Of a stretch of DNA of 64,000 nt, positions 37,575 through 46,828 are shown piece after piece. How positions within the stretch are numbered: position 1 is the first letter of the stretch; each line of letters starts with the position of its first letter. The notes under the pieces were generated by a model. That model made no database searches. It worked only from the letters and a program-made list of their open reading frames with translations, and was not told the DNA's origin. Made by a program: the position numbers and the translations under genes. Origin of the DNA: CBDCWO01 sp965223405 (GTDB lineage: Bacteria; Bacteroidota; Bacteroidia; Chitinophagales; Saprospiraceae); assembly GCA_965223405.1 (NCBI GenBank), contig CBDCWO010000006.1, positions 4,774,001 to 4,838,000 of the forward strand, read 5' to 3'.

Positions 37575-39839
37575 TCATTCTGGATATGCGACTAGATAAT
37601 TGTTAAAACTTATATATGGACTGAGATCGGAATCAAAAAGAATAGAATCCTTAGGATTGCGTATCATCAACTCATCAATTGTGAATTTTTGATTGTTGTT
37701 AGCCTGAATACGTATCCTTTGGGCATCCGATTTGATGAAGATCAAACTTGAGGCTCGAATCCAACCGTGCTGTATTTCGTGAGATTTCCTGGTTTCAATC
37801 GTCTGATGATCTATTACTTTGGTTGAACTGTCAATTTGCTGAATCTGCCATATGGGTAATCCATACTTCCGGTTATCCAGTTTAACCCAAACCGAAAATT
37901 CAAGTGAATCGGGGTGAATTTTCTGATCCAAATAAAATTCTGCCACCGATTGTTGCCCGGTTTGTAACTCTTTACTACCAGAACCATAAAAACTTTCTTG
38001 GGAGGACATTCCATTGTATCCCAGGTAATAGACCGGGGAAGAAGTTTTTTTCTGAAGATTTTGCAGGTAATATTGTTTAGCCTGATTTATTTCAGTTTCT
38101 AGTTTTTCATTAGGAAATTGCATTTCATATAGCGAAAATTCTTTGGATTCATAAAGCGTGTCAGCTTGGTCTATGAAAGCCATTTCTCCTACCTTCAGAG
38201 GAGATTTTCCTCCCCTAAGGATGAGTATTTTTCGACTTGGATCCAGTTCGCGAATGGCCTTTTTTTCAATGAGTGGATGGGAAACCATTTGGGTAATTGA
38301 AGTACTACTTGATAGAGGTATTCTGGATAACATGGCATTGATCAAGGGTAATCCAGAAGCCAACGACATCCTCATACCATGAAAGTGTGCTGCAAAATCC
38401 AATTCGGTATATAACTTGTCAGACCATCCTTGTACCAAAGGCAATAGAAAAATACCTTGGTACTCCTCTTTGTCAATTCGATTGCCGGACAAAATACGAT
38501 TCAGATGGTCAAATTCAGATTGGCGAAATGGACTCGTATAAAATTTTCCTTCAACGGTTCTTGAAGTTTGTCGATAGGCCTCATAGCCCCAAACCATAGA
38601 TACGATTGTAAGGGTAAGATATCCGGTCCAAATGAAGTTGTGACTTCGCACAAAATTTAGGTAGCGGTTTAAGTAAAATACTGCTAAAATGGTCAGTAAA
38701 TAATACATGGGCCAAGCACATCGGCTCGTTGCTTTCAACATGAGTAACAGGTTCATATTCTCCTCGGCCCACGATTTTATGATGGGGAAAAATGGAAACC
38801 CCATCGAGTAAAGGAGAAGGGCGAAGCCTGAAATTAGGCATACCTGGAACGGCCTTGGTACATGAAGAATGGAAGCATTTTTCCGGACTATTGATGTAAT
38901 AATACTTACAAAAAGTATTGTTGTACTGGCTAACCCAATATTTACCACTTGTTCGGTATCCAATCTTCTCAAATCCATGATTCCAGATAGCCAATCATGC
39001 AATAATGAACCCGGAGGAAAAAACAAAGTTCCCAGCTTGGTTTGAAAATAGAAATACCCCCATTGGATTTCAATTCGATCATCAAATGGATCCAAAAATT
39101 TAATGGTTATTAAACTTATTGCCAATGGGATCATTCCGGATAGAAAAAGGTATGAACCGGACCTAAAAAGGGAAAATTCAACCTTTCCAGGATATAATAT
39201 GAATACAATCATGCCTGCAAGACAAAGGAATGAACAAGTCATAAATCCGATGTACGGATTGTTCAGTGAAAAAAACAATAAGATCAGTGCGACCGGAATT
39301 ATATAATACCATTTTCTATTGTAGGACATTTGAAAAAGAACCCACCAAATACACATGGGTATTAGGAATAGGTACCCAAGGCCAAAATGGCCGGCAATAC
39401 GTACAATTTGAGGAGATAAAAAAGTAATCAGGATCGAAAACACAATTGCTAGCAGATCACGAACTTTCAATATCTTAAAAATATGGTAAATGAAAATTGC
39501 GGCTACTGGTAATAAATATAAAAGCAGCGCATGCGTTATGCCGACTACCTTGTCATCCAGAGGTATAAGATGATGGTGTATTTGATTGAGTAAAATGGAA
39601 AGGGAAGCCTGCATATCTGTCAGGAAACAAACCTCACCTCTGGGATAATTCATGGACTCCAATAGAATGCCATCCCCAAACAAGGTATGGTAAATCATAT
39701 TGTAATAGAGAATGTAGCCGTCTCCTCCAAAAGTAAAAACCACTCCGTTGGGATCGTATAAATAGCGTCCGTAGATCATCCATTCGATTGCTATACAGAT
39801 CAAGTAGATTGCGATGCTATGAGCCCACGTTTTTTTCAC
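37575..39839 (-). CDS. Large polytopic membrane protein (possible GT-C glycosyltransferase)
   Basis: A 754-residue protein with an N-terminal region of about 12 membrane segments (residues 1-410) and a soluble, beta-rich C-terminal domain (about 430-754). An early loop, ESMNYPRGEVCFLTDMQ, is acidic and lies where GT-C glycosyltransferases carry their catalytic acid; YfhO-like proteins have a similar layout. The C-terminal half has SVWVKLDNRKYGLPIWQI, which looks like a carbohydrate-binding-type beta domain. I know similar long proteins from Bacteroidota but none with a tested function. It stands alone, with an AT-rich gap on both sides. Confidence 0.6.
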   Translation of the reverse strand: MKKTWAHSIAIYLICIAIEWMIYGRYLYDPNGVVFTFGGDGYILYYNMIYHTLFGDGILLESMNYPRGEVCFLTDMQASLSILLNQIHHHLIPLDDKVVGITHALLLYLLPVAAIFIYHIFKILKVRDLLAIVFSILITFLSPQIVRIAGHFGLGYLFLIPMCIWWVLFQMSYNRKWYYIIPVALILLFFSLNNPYIGFMTCSFLCLAGMIVFILYPGKVEFSLFRSGSYLFLSGMIPLAISLITIKFLDPFDDRIEIQWGYFYFQTKLGTLFFPPGSLLHDWLSGIMDLRRLDTEQVVNIGLASTTILFVSIITSIVRKNASILHVPRPFQVCLISGFALLLYSMGFPFFPIIKSWAEENMNLLLMLKATSRCAWPMYYLLTILAVFYLNRYLNFVRSHNFIWTGYLTLTIVSMVWGYEAYRQTSRTVEGKFYTSPFRQSEFDHLNRILSGNRIDKEEYQGIFLLPLVQGWSDKLYTELDFAAHFHGMRMSLASGLPLINAMLSRIPLSSSTSITQMVSHPLIEKKAIRELDPSRKILILRGGKSPLKVGEMAFIDQADTLYESKEFSLYEMQFPNEKLETEINQAKQYYLQNLQKKTSSPVYYLGYNGMSSQESFYGSGSKELQTGQQSVAEFYLDQKIHPDSLEFSVWVKLDNRKYGLPIWQIQQIDSSTKVIDHQTIETRKSHEIQHGWIRASSLIFIKSDAQRIRIQANNNQKFTIDELMIRNPKDSILFDSDLSPYISFNNYLVAYPE

Positions 39840-40017
39840 AAATAAATCAATTGAATATCTGAGTAAAGCTAATCAATCTTCAAATTTCCATGGATTTGTA
39901 GTAAATGTTTTCTGGAATGAAAATGTAGATTTTAGATTGGTGTGGGAATATTAGTAAAAGAAAACTAAAAATGAATAATAAGGTCAATCTTTCGAACCAG
40001 AAGTTTGAATCGACAAT

Positions 40018-40611
40018 TCACCTTTTGTATTGATCATTTAATCCCTTATCCACCAGGACCAGTGATATTACCTTTTCCAGTCTTCGTAGTTTAGTAGTTT
40101 CACGTTTTGGCTCGGTCAAATATTCGGCAAATTCGCGACGATTGCTCAACGACATGGCTTCAAATTTCCGTTTGAAATCTTGATTATCTTTCATGGTCTG
40201 GGTCAAGATATCCGGTAAAACCAAAGGTTTTTTACGCTGAGGTTTAATCTCGAGACCTTTTTTTTGATTTTCGATCGCTTCGTCAAGATAATTTCGAATG
40301 ATCGCAGGATCCACTTCCTCTAAACGATTAAATCTCATTTGGCGCATGGCTACAGTTTTCCCCTTTTGAGCGTTTATTAATAGTTTGTGAGGATCAGACA
40401 GCAAAGCACCCTGATAAAACCAAATCCCGAAATACTTTTTAAATGCCCCTATTCCGGCAATGTTTTCATTTTTCCATACGTATACCGGGATACCCCACTT
40501 GAGCGTTTCCTGTAACTCTGTTTCCAATAAAATGGATCTCAAAAATTGCATTTCTTTTTCCCACAGATCCTGGTTGCCAAAATATTCTTCAATGGATTTA
40601 GCATATTTCAT
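40018..40611 (-). CDS. YdeI/DUF1801 family protein
   Basis: About 197 residues, two parts. The N-terminal DUF1801 domain (about 15-110) includes LKWGIPVYVWKNENIAGIGAFKKYFGIWFYQGALL; the C-terminal YdeI-like part is PLVLPDILTQTM...FEAMSLSNRREFAEYLTEPKRETTKLRRLEKV. Proteins of this layout are called YdeI or bacteriocin-protection proteins but the biochemical role is unclear. The longer frame (to 40710) has an unrelated N-terminal extension; the ATG at 40611 (MKYAKSIEEYF) gives the usual length near 195. Confidence 0.82.
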   Translation of the reverse strand: MKYAKSIEEYFGNQDLWEKEMQFLRSILLETELQETLKWGIPVYVWKNENIAGIGAFKKYFGIWFYQGALLSDPHKLLINAQKGKTVAMRQMRFNRLEEVDPAIIRNYLDEAIENQKKGLEIKPQRKKPLVLPDILTQTMKDNQDFKRKFEAMSLSNRREFAEYLTEPKRETTKLRRLEKVISLVLVDKGLNDQYKR

Positions 40612-40765
40612 ACGATGCGGATTAGGTTCCTCAAATTCGTATTTTTTAACTAATAGAACAAACCAGCGCGTATAATTCTCGGAAGTTTTTAAAATAATTT
40701 CTAAAAGCAAAGGTTAGCAAAGCTAGCTCTTGAAGCACTAGCTCCTTGCATGACAGGTATTAGAA

Positions 40766-42058
40766 TTAATACTCCATTACCGTTGGGGGATGGGTTTCTT
40801 TGGAATTGCCAACTTTCTGTAGAGCCTGCTCGATATCCCAGAGTATGTCTTTCACATTTTCAACACCAATAGACAATCTGACCATGCTTGCTGTAATTCC
40901 CAGTTTATCTTTGTCCTGGTCGGGAATGCCGGCATGGGTCATAGTATACGGATGTTGTGCCAGACTCTCGGTACTGCCTAAACTCACAGCAAGTTTAATC
41001 AGTTTGAGGGCATTCAGAAATTTAAAGGCCTTGCTTTCGCCTCCTTTTATGTCGAAGGCAATCATGGCACCCGGCGCATCGCATTGCCTCTTATAAATTT
41101 CGAATTTGGGATCTTCCGGTTTTATCAAACCCAAATAATAGACTTGTATTATTTGCGGATGCCGGTTGAGAAATTGAGCTACTTCCGCTGCATTTTCCGC
41201 CTGCTGATTCATTCTGACTTTCAGAGTCTCTAAACTTCTCAACAAAAGCCAACCGGTCCATGGACTCGTGATATTTCCCAGAAATGTTCTTAAAGTTTTA
41301 ATACGGGTAATTAAGGTGTGTGAACCCAAGACTGCACCCGCGATTAGATCACTGTGCCCACCGATATATTTGGTTGCAGAATATACGACCAGATCAGCAC
41401 CATGTACTAGGGGGTGTTGCCAAATGGGACCTAAATAGGTATTATCCACTGCAGTTAGTACTTTTTGATCAGGAGTTGAAAAGAGTTCTGCAATCCTACT
41501 AAACATCTCAATGTCAATCAAATCATTGGTTGGATTGGCAGGGGTTTCCAGAAAAATCATAGCCAGTTTTGTGGATTCTCCGGATTCAATAATAGCTGCG
41601 ATGACTTCTTCTTCGCTCATATACGGATAAATGGCCAAGGTGTGTATGCCCATTTTGGGAAGAAAGTGATGCAGGAAATGATCGGTTCCTCCGTACACTG
41701 GAGCACTATGAACGATCAGGTCGCCGGGTTTTAAAAACTCAAGCATCACTGTGGTAATCGCTGACATACCACTTTCGAATACGGCGCCCTCCTCGGCTTG
41801 ATCCCACAGACATAACCTGTTCTCCAAAATCTCCAGATCAGGATTATTGATGCGACTGTAAATAAGACCAAGTTCTTCTTTGGGTTTAAGATCTCTTTTA
41901 CCATAAGCCAGTTCGAAGTAGTCTTTACCCTGTTCGGCACTTTGAAAGGAAAAAGTAGAGGTTTGGAAGATTGGACACTTAACTGCGCCTTCTGATAATT
42001 CAGGTTTATATCCATAAGTCATCATCAGGCTTTCGGGAGAAAAATGATGTTTTTTCAT
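40766..42058 (-). CDS. Cys/Met metabolism PLP-dependent enzyme (gamma-lyase/gamma-synthase type)
   Basis: About 430 residues of the trans-sulfuration family. The PLP lysine is in YSATKYIGGHSD (about residue 230 from this start). YSRINNPDLEILENRL, FESGMSAITTVMLEF, PVYGGTDHF and ETPANPTNDLIDI are the family blocks; GSTESLAQHPYTMTHAGI is the closing block. It could be methionine gamma-lyase, cystathionine gamma-lyase or a gamma-synthase. It is divergent from an Lrp/AsnC regulator 150 bp away, an arrangement common for amino-acid catabolic lyases, so I lean to a methionine gamma-lyase-type role. The frame opens at 42088, but MKKHHFSPESLMM at 42058 is the better start. Confidence 0.85.
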   Translation of the reverse strand: MKKHHFSPESLMMTYGYKPELSEGAVKCPIFQTSTFSFQSAEQGKDYFELAYGKRDLKPKEELGLIYSRINNPDLEILENRLCLWDQAEEGAVFESGMSAITTVMLEFLKPGDLIVHSAPVYGGTDHFLHHFLPKMGIHTLAIYPYMSEEEVIAAIIESGESTKLAMIFLETPANPTNDLIDIEMFSRIAELFSTPDQKVLTAVDNTYLGPIWQHPLVHGADLVVYSATKYIGGHSDLIAGAVLGSHTLITRIKTLRTFLGNITSPWTGWLLLRSLETLKVRMNQQAENAAEVAQFLNRHPQIIQVYYLGLIKPEDPKFEIYKRQCDAPGAMIAFDIKGGESKAFKFLNALKLIKLAVSLGSTESLAQHPYTMTHAGIPDQDKDKLGITASMVRLSIGVENVKDILWDIEQALQKVGNSKETHPPTVMEY

Positions 42059-42210
42059 GGTTACGGCTTTGATACAAAAATACGCCATTGAAGAATAAAA
42101 ATCTATATAAAAGTTTAGAATAGGTAAAAAAATCTAATAAAATACAATTAATAGGAATAAAATCAATATAATGTACGTATATTTAGATCGAAATAGAAAA
42201 ATATTCTACC

Positions 42211-42681
42211 ATGCCGGATTGGATCGATTATCGGATTTTAGAATTATTGCAAGAGGATGCCAAGTTGACAATTAAAGAAATATCAGATAAGTTAAATTTA
42301 TCTAAGACACCCGTTTTCGAACGAATCAAAAAACTGGAACGCGAGAAATTCATCAAAGGGTATCAGGGAAAACTGGACCGGCGAAAATTAGGTCTCAATC
42401 TGGTCGTATTTTGCAATGTATCGCTGGATGCTCACCAAAAGGCTTATTTGGAAACCTTTGAATCTGATGTGCAAAAGTTACCCGAGGTAGTAGCCTGCTA
42501 TCATGTGGCGGGAATGTATGACTATTTGCTTCAAGTGATGGTAACCGACATGATCTCTTATCAAGAATTTGTTACTCAAAAATTAGCCTCGCTTCCACAT
42601 ATTAACCAAGTGCAGAGCTCTTTTGTAATGACAGAGGTAAAAGAGTTTGGATCTTTGCCCGTTATTTTGAAGAATCCTTAA
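42211..42681 (+). CDS. Lrp/AsnC family transcriptional regulator
   Basis: A 156-residue regulator: N-terminal winged helix (DYRILELLQEDAKLTIKEISDKLNLSKTPVFERIKKLE, about 5-45) and a C-terminal RAM ligand domain (about 70-145, with VVACYHVAGMYDYLLQVMV). Lrp-type proteins sense amino acids as octamers or dimers. It is divergent from the gamma-lyase gene, the likely target, and the 150-bp spacer is very AT-rich as expected for an Lrp-type control region. Confidence 0.9.
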   Translation: MPDWIDYRILELLQEDAKLTIKEISDKLNLSKTPVFERIKKLEREKFIKGYQGKLDRRKLGLNLVVFCNVSLDAHQKAYLETFESDVQKLPEVVACYHVAGMYDYLLQVMVTDMISYQEFVTQKLASLPHINQVQSSFVMTEVKEFGSLPVILKNP

Positions 42682-42725
42682 ATTTTACCCTCTAAGTCAA
42701 GACGAGCAAATTGGTTGCAGAATAT

Positions 42726-43148
42726 TTATTCTATGTATTTCCTCCAAGCGCCGAGCACACCACCTGCAATTCCCATAGCAACCATACTAAATCCACCGGT
42801 TATCCAGGCTAACCCATAAGGTTTCTGGGAAAACATACCACTTGTCATATCCGACAGCAAATTAAATGAAAATCCAAGTATCAACCCGATAACTGCTCCC
42901 TGTAGCGCCGATTCCACATTAATTTTGGTGAACAACCAGGCTACAACATATACCGGAATCACCGTGGCGATCAGATTGGTGATCCATACACCGGCCCCTG
43001 GAGGATTGGCTTCCACTTCCGCCGGATCCAGACCTACATAAGACATCCAGGTATCACCAAATAATGGGCCATACCATAAAAATCCCAAAACGGATAAGAG
43101 CACAACACTTACCCAAACAGCACCATGATTAATTGCTAATGTTTTCAT
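42726..43148 (-). CDS. DUF1761 membrane protein
   Basis: A 140-residue integral membrane protein with four hydrophobic segments. The pattern VLGFLWYGPLFGDTWMSYVG at about 20-39 is the DUF1761 signature; the last segment ends in AWRKYIE. No function is known for this family; it often occurs in small-gene contexts in Bacteroidota. It is convergent with the Lrp gene. A perfect 9-bp inverted repeat lies about 86 bp upstream of its start. Confidence 0.82.
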   Translation of the reverse strand: MKTLAINHGAVWVSVVLLSVLGFLWYGPLFGDTWMSYVGLDPAEVEANPPGAGVWITNLIATVIPVYVVAWLFTKINVESALQGAVIGLILGFSFNLLSDMTSGMFSQKPYGLAWITGGFSMVAMGIAGGVLGAWRKYIE

Positions 43149-43233
43149 AATCAGTTGGTTTATGCAAAATATTCAAAATTGAAATTCGTGGAGCTCTCAG
43201 GTAATTGGTTTTACAGTTGCGGATATTCTCACC

Positions 43234-43255
43234 TAAATATATAAAAATATATTTA
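43234..43255. promoter_or_regulatory. Perfect 9-bp inverted repeat upstream of the DUF1761 gene
   Basis: TAAATATAT, AAAA, ATATATTTA. It is fully AT, so some chance occurrence is expected in this composition. The position about 86 bp before the DUF1761 start allows an operator role. Confidence 0.3.
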
Positions 43256-43533
43256 CTTTTTTAGTATATGTATGGGCCAAATGTGTATGTCAATCAATGG
43301 CTAGGGGGTGCTGAAGGTTTCTAAATCATCAGATAAATTGGGTTTCCGGTAACATCCGCGAAGTGTATAGAGCACATCCCTAATCAGGTGCGGACAAAAA
43401 CTAACAGCCAAAGGCCCATAGAAAGTGGTAACGTTTTACAATCAATTTCTCACCTATGTAGGAACTGATAACCAATCTATTAAAATCCCGACATAAATCA
43501 TTCTTATCTGATATAGAATTAAGAACCTAGTCG

Positions 43534-43557
43534 TTTTGTATCGAACTAAATACAAAA
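43534..43557. promoter_or_regulatory. 8-bp inverted repeat upstream of the small-protein pair
   Basis: TTTTGTAT, 8-nt spacer, ATACAAAA, about 85 bp before the ATG at 43642. It may be a regulator site. Its arms resemble, but are not the same as, the TTTTGTAG/CTACAAAA repeat before the GIY-YIG gene. Confidence 0.4.
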
Positions 43558-43641
43558 GGAGTAATCTGAAAATCCTCAATAGAGTAAGACAGGGTAACCG
43601 AAAACTGAATAGAGTAGGTGTAAGCTTAATACTTATTTACT

Positions 43642-43881
43642 ATGAAAAATTCAAAGGAAATTGCCGAAAAGGTAATTGCTTCTAAGGTGGTAAACTTTGA
43701 TGCTTTAGGTAAGGCTGTGGCTGAACTAGGGCCTCAATTAGCCTTAATGGATGACCCATGGGAAAACTTCTGTGGAACCATGCGCTATTACATCCGAATT
43801 TTCCGACTACCTCCTATAGGTCCTCGTATTCCAGAACTGGATCGCTTGGAAAGGTTAGAAAATTTTGACAAACATTTGTAA
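43642..43881 (+). CDS. Small protein of unknown function (79 aa)
   Basis: A 79-residue protein, not recognised. The N-terminal half is a predicted helix (SKEIAEKVIASKVVNFDALGK), followed by a more irregular core with one cysteine (DDPWENFCGTMRYYIRIFR), a Pro-Gly stretch (LPPIGPRIPE) and a charged tail (LDRLERLENFDKHL). It lies 12 bp before the 420-residue gene on the same strand, so the two are almost certainly co-translated. A peptide-like first gene with a larger partner recalls precursor/modification pairs, but no known leader motif or double glycine is visible. It may instead be a small subunit of the larger protein. Confidence 0.7.
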   Translation: MKNSKEIAEKVIASKVVNFDALGKAVAELGPQLALMDDPWENFCGTMRYYIRIFRLPPIGPRIPELDRLERLENFDKHL

Positions 43882-43893
43882 AAACCAAATATC

Positions 43894-45156
43894 ATGGAAG
43901 AGGTCTTAATGAAAGAATCCGCACCGATTATTTTACCATCTGAGCAACTTTTAGTAGAAAGGCTTGCACGTACATTGGATTTCGCTAAACGCACCGTAGA
44001 ACACTTAATAATCGATGGATATGCAGCGCCTAAAGATGCTCCGTGGTCAGTGCTACCGGAAAAGATCATTGCAGAAACGGCCTTTTTAATGGTATTTGCC
44101 AAAGCCGGCACCTCGAATCGACAAGTTAGAGAAGTGCTAAATTCACTTGTAAGTATCCTAGAACCACTGGCGAGAAGTAAAACCATGCTTTTAAATATTT
44201 GCTTGAAGCCGGCTTTGGCTTTAGATTATGCTCATGCCCATATTTGTTTTAATTATTTGGGCTACCCCAACAAACAGTTTGATCAAGCTCTGGAAGAGGC
44301 TCTCGCCTCGGAGTCTGCCAAAGGAATAGAACGAACACCATATCGCATGTTGGAAAGAGCCTGGCTACTTGGACTCTGGAAGAAATATCCACAGGACGAT
44401 AAGCTCCAGTTTTGGATCCCACTTAGTGTCCTAAACCATCCAGTTGATATCTTTAGCGAGAGCTCCGACGGAGTATATGCTTTAACTCATGCCATAATGT
44501 ATACGGCCTTTGGCGAAAAAGATATTCGTGGTGTCGATACGCATCGCTTATTAAAAATTGTAGAAGCACTTTTGGTTCGGTATATGGATGGCCAGGATTA
44601 TGATATTTCCGGTGAGCTGTTAATGGCATGGCCTTTATTCGGGTTGCCTCTCAGTCCTATTGCTAGTTTTGCACTGAATTGCATCCTAAATATAGAATCC
44701 AGAGTAGGGTTTTTGCCTGCTCCCGGACTTGATGCCAATTATATGGAAGGTATGGATCAAAAGGAAAGAAGAACATACATTTATAGTATCAACTACCATA
44801 CTTCTCTGGTGATGGGATTACTTTGTGCTTGTCAATTAAAACATTCGGTAGGGACAAATGAACTTTCCGATCAAGTTGAGTATAGCCCAGAATTAAGGCG
44901 GCGGTTGGCCATTGAGCTACATTCTGGCAAACAGGTACATTGGAAAGAATATTTTTCAAATTTGGAATACGAACAAAAACAATTGCTTATTCCCTGGGTG
45001 TATCAAGCTTTGGTCTCGCGTTATATAAAAGACAGAAAGTATGGATTGGTACGGCAATTATTATTGCTTGGTGAAGGGACAAGCCTGCAAGAACTGCCTA
45101 TGAGCTGCCAGGCAAAGGAAATTCTTCAAAGGTTAAGTAACCATGTAACACCGTGA
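43894..45156 (+). CDS. Uncharacterised 420-aa helical protein, partner of the small protein
   Basis: A soluble, mostly helical protein that I cannot place with certainty. It resembles DUF6895-type proteins from memory, with the blocks KPALALDYAHAHICFNYLGY (about 109-128), ERTPYRMLERAWLLGLWKKY (about 148-167) and VYALTHAIMYTAFGEKDIRG (about 195-214), which has a histidine placed like a metal or catalytic residue. The C-terminus has LVRQLLLLGEGTSLQELP. There is no membrane segment or signal. It follows the 79-residue gene by 12 bp and is followed by a terminator-like hairpin at 45238. Confidence 0.6.
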   Translation: MEEVLMKESAPIILPSEQLLVERLARTLDFAKRTVEHLIIDGYAAPKDAPWSVLPEKIIAETAFLMVFAKAGTSNRQVREVLNSLVSILEPLARSKTMLLNICLKPALALDYAHAHICFNYLGYPNKQFDQALEEALASESAKGIERTPYRMLERAWLLGLWKKYPQDDKLQFWIPLSVLNHPVDIFSESSDGVYALTHAIMYTAFGEKDIRGVDTHRLLKIVEALLVRYMDGQDYDISGELLMAWPLFGLPLSPIASFALNCILNIESRVGFLPAPGLDANYMEGMDQKERRTYIYSINYHTSLVMGLLCACQLKHSVGTNELSDQVEYSPELRRRLAIELHSGKQVHWKEYFSNLEYEQKQLLIPWVYQALVSRYIKDRKYGLVRQLLLLGEGTSLQELPMSCQAKEILQRLSNHVTP

Positions 45157-45237
45157 AAAAGACGCAGAAAAATTCCACCTTATTTTTTATTAATACTAGC
45201 ATTTCAAGAAATAAATTCATTACGTATTAAACTTGAT

Positions 45238-45262
45238 CCCTGCTGGCTATAGGCGGGGTTTT
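45238..45262 (+). terminator. Rho-independent terminator-like hairpin
   Basis: CCCTGC, 9-nt loop, GCGGGG, then TTTT. The stem has one G-T wobble. It lies 82 bp downstream of the 420-residue gene. Confidence 0.6.
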
Positions 45263-45273
45263 CCCAATCTCTG

Positions 45274-45305
45274 TTTTAGTGTGCGAATGTGGTGTCGTAT
45301 ATTTG
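45274..45305 (+). promoter_or_regulatory. Bacteroidota-type promoter candidate
   Basis: TATATTTG at 45298-45305 fits the TAnnTTTG -7 element, and TTTT at 45274-45277 sits 20 bp upstream where the -33 element is expected. It would drive the phosphoesterase gene at 45447 with a leader of about 140 nt. Confidence 0.4.
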
Positions 45306-45446
45306 GTAGTCCAGTCGACCATGCATGGAATGGGTAGCTATGGATCCTTAATTTACATTTTGTGGTTATCCTTGAGCAATAATTCCGAATTGGATACTGT
45401 CGATTAAACGGAAGTACGACATGATTGGAAAACAAAATTAATTTTC

Positions 45447-46628
45447 ATGAATGAATTTCCTGGATATGCTGCATTAACATTGATGTTGATTTCTATTTTT
45501 AATTCCTGTGGTTTAAAAAACAATGAAATCTCCGAAGAAACTTGGTCTTTTGTAAGTATGCCGGATTTTTTGAATGTGGATTGTGATTACCCTCAGGTCG
45601 GTTGGGAAAATGCCCTTTCCTATATTCTTGTCCAGGTAAAAGAAGAAAACCCCGAGTTTGTGACTGTATCGGGTGATTTGGTTATGGGGCATTGGGATAA
45701 TGAATCTTGGAGTGACATAGATACTATTGCCAAATATTCTGCCCGCTACTATTCGGCATGGAAGGAGCGCATGGCGGCACATGATTTAAAATATTTTACT
45801 TCAATTGGAGATCACGAAATAGGCGATAATCCCTGGAAAAGTGATAAAAAATTAAATGCCGTCAAATATTACAAAAAAGCTTTCGCGAATCATCTGGGGA
45901 TGCCTCGAAACGGACCCGATCACATGAAGGGAACCGCGTTTTGGTGGAGGCACAAAAACGTTTTATTTATTTCTGTTGATGTATTCGAATCAGGACAATC
46001 TAATCAAGGTTTTATAAAGGCCGGTGTTTCGGGAGTCCAATTACAATGGATGGAGGAAGCCTTAATGCAAAACAATGAGGTGGACCATAAGATTGTGTTG
46101 GGACATACTCCGGTACTCGGTCCGGTAAGAAAATGGAGCTCAAGTGGACTAATGGTCAAAGAAGGTAGAAATTCGGATTTTTGGAAATCCATGAAAAAGT
46201 TTGGGGTGGACGCCTATCTCTGCGGAGAAGTCCATGCGATTACTTGCAAGGAACGGGATGGAATCATGCAAATTGCTCATGGCGGCCTGATTGGTTATAA
46301 TTCCAGAACCAATTATATGGTAGTCACGATAACAAAGAACAAGATTAAATTTGAGATTAAAGAAATAGAAATGATGCCTAGTGGAAATCACTTATGGCAG
46401 ACCAAGAATAATCGACCCTTAGAAAAGGTAACTATCTCAACAGAACATAAAGAAAAAGGATTCTATATTGTGGGATTGGCAACTCTTGAGAAAACAGACC
46501 AAAAAAAGTATACGGATCGTCAAGGGTACTTCGAAGTAAAATATGAATCAAGTGATGACTGGGCTGTGCCGGTATTTAGGAGTGGTAATCCCAGATCACA
46601 GGGTTTGCCAAAAATTAGGATTGAATGA
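45447..46628 (+). CDS. Metallophosphoesterase-like lipoprotein with altered metal site
   Basis: A 393-residue secreted calcineurin-like protein with a lipobox (LISIFNSCG). Motifs are readable but changed: the first D.H block reads SMPDFLNVD, GD is kept (VTVSGDLVMG), GNH is GDHE, H is kept (VLGHTPVLG), and GHxH is GEVHAI. The GEVH form and the phrase YLCGEVHA also occur in planctomycete-type secreted members, so this is a subfamily and not a broken gene. Metal-dependent activity may be weak or use a different metal set. A C-terminal beta-rich part (about 290-393) has no clear match. Confidence 0.75.
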   Translation: MNEFPGYAALTLMLISIFNSCGLKNNEISEETWSFVSMPDFLNVDCDYPQVGWENALSYILVQVKEENPEFVTVSGDLVMGHWDNESWSDIDTIAKYSARYYSAWKERMAAHDLKYFTSIGDHEIGDNPWKSDKKLNAVKYYKKAFANHLGMPRNGPDHMKGTAFWWRHKNVLFISVDVFESGQSNQGFIKAGVSGVQLQWMEEALMQNNEVDHKIVLGHTPVLGPVRKWSSSGLMVKEGRNSDFWKSMKKFGVDAYLCGEVHAITCKERDGIMQIAHGGLIGYNSRTNYMVVTITKNKIKFEIKEIEMMPSGNHLWQTKNNRPLEKVTISTEHKEKGFYIVGLATLEKTDQKKYTDRQGYFEVKYESSDDWAVPVFRSGNPRSQGLPKIRIE

Positions 46629-46828
46629 TAGTGGAAAGTACCCTACTTTGAATCTAACTTGCAATGATTGATCATTCGCAATAATTACTTCAATTTATTT
46701 GACTGCCTGATTCGTAGTCCACTTAAAACGATCAATTGCTGTCCGATTTAAATCATCAAACCATTAGTGCAATTGCCTGTAAAGAAAGATTCTTTTACAT
46801 CGAGTTTAGCAATTAGTCGAGACCGAGT

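Larger units (their letters stand above)
43149..43641. other. Divergent intergenic region with two inverted repeats
   Basis: A 493-bp AT-rich gap without a convincing ORF or RNA gene. It separates the DUF1761 gene (leftwards) from the small-protein pair (rightwards). It holds two clean inverted repeats, listed separately, and two copies of AATAGAGTA near 43577 and 43608. The middle (about 43300-43480) shows nothing I can name. Confidence 0.45.

Noticed and set aside
37508..37606. 32-codon ORF MKRSKVPGFYQLQYGQW
   Set aside because: Too short, no upstream signals, and it converges into the membrane-protein gene.
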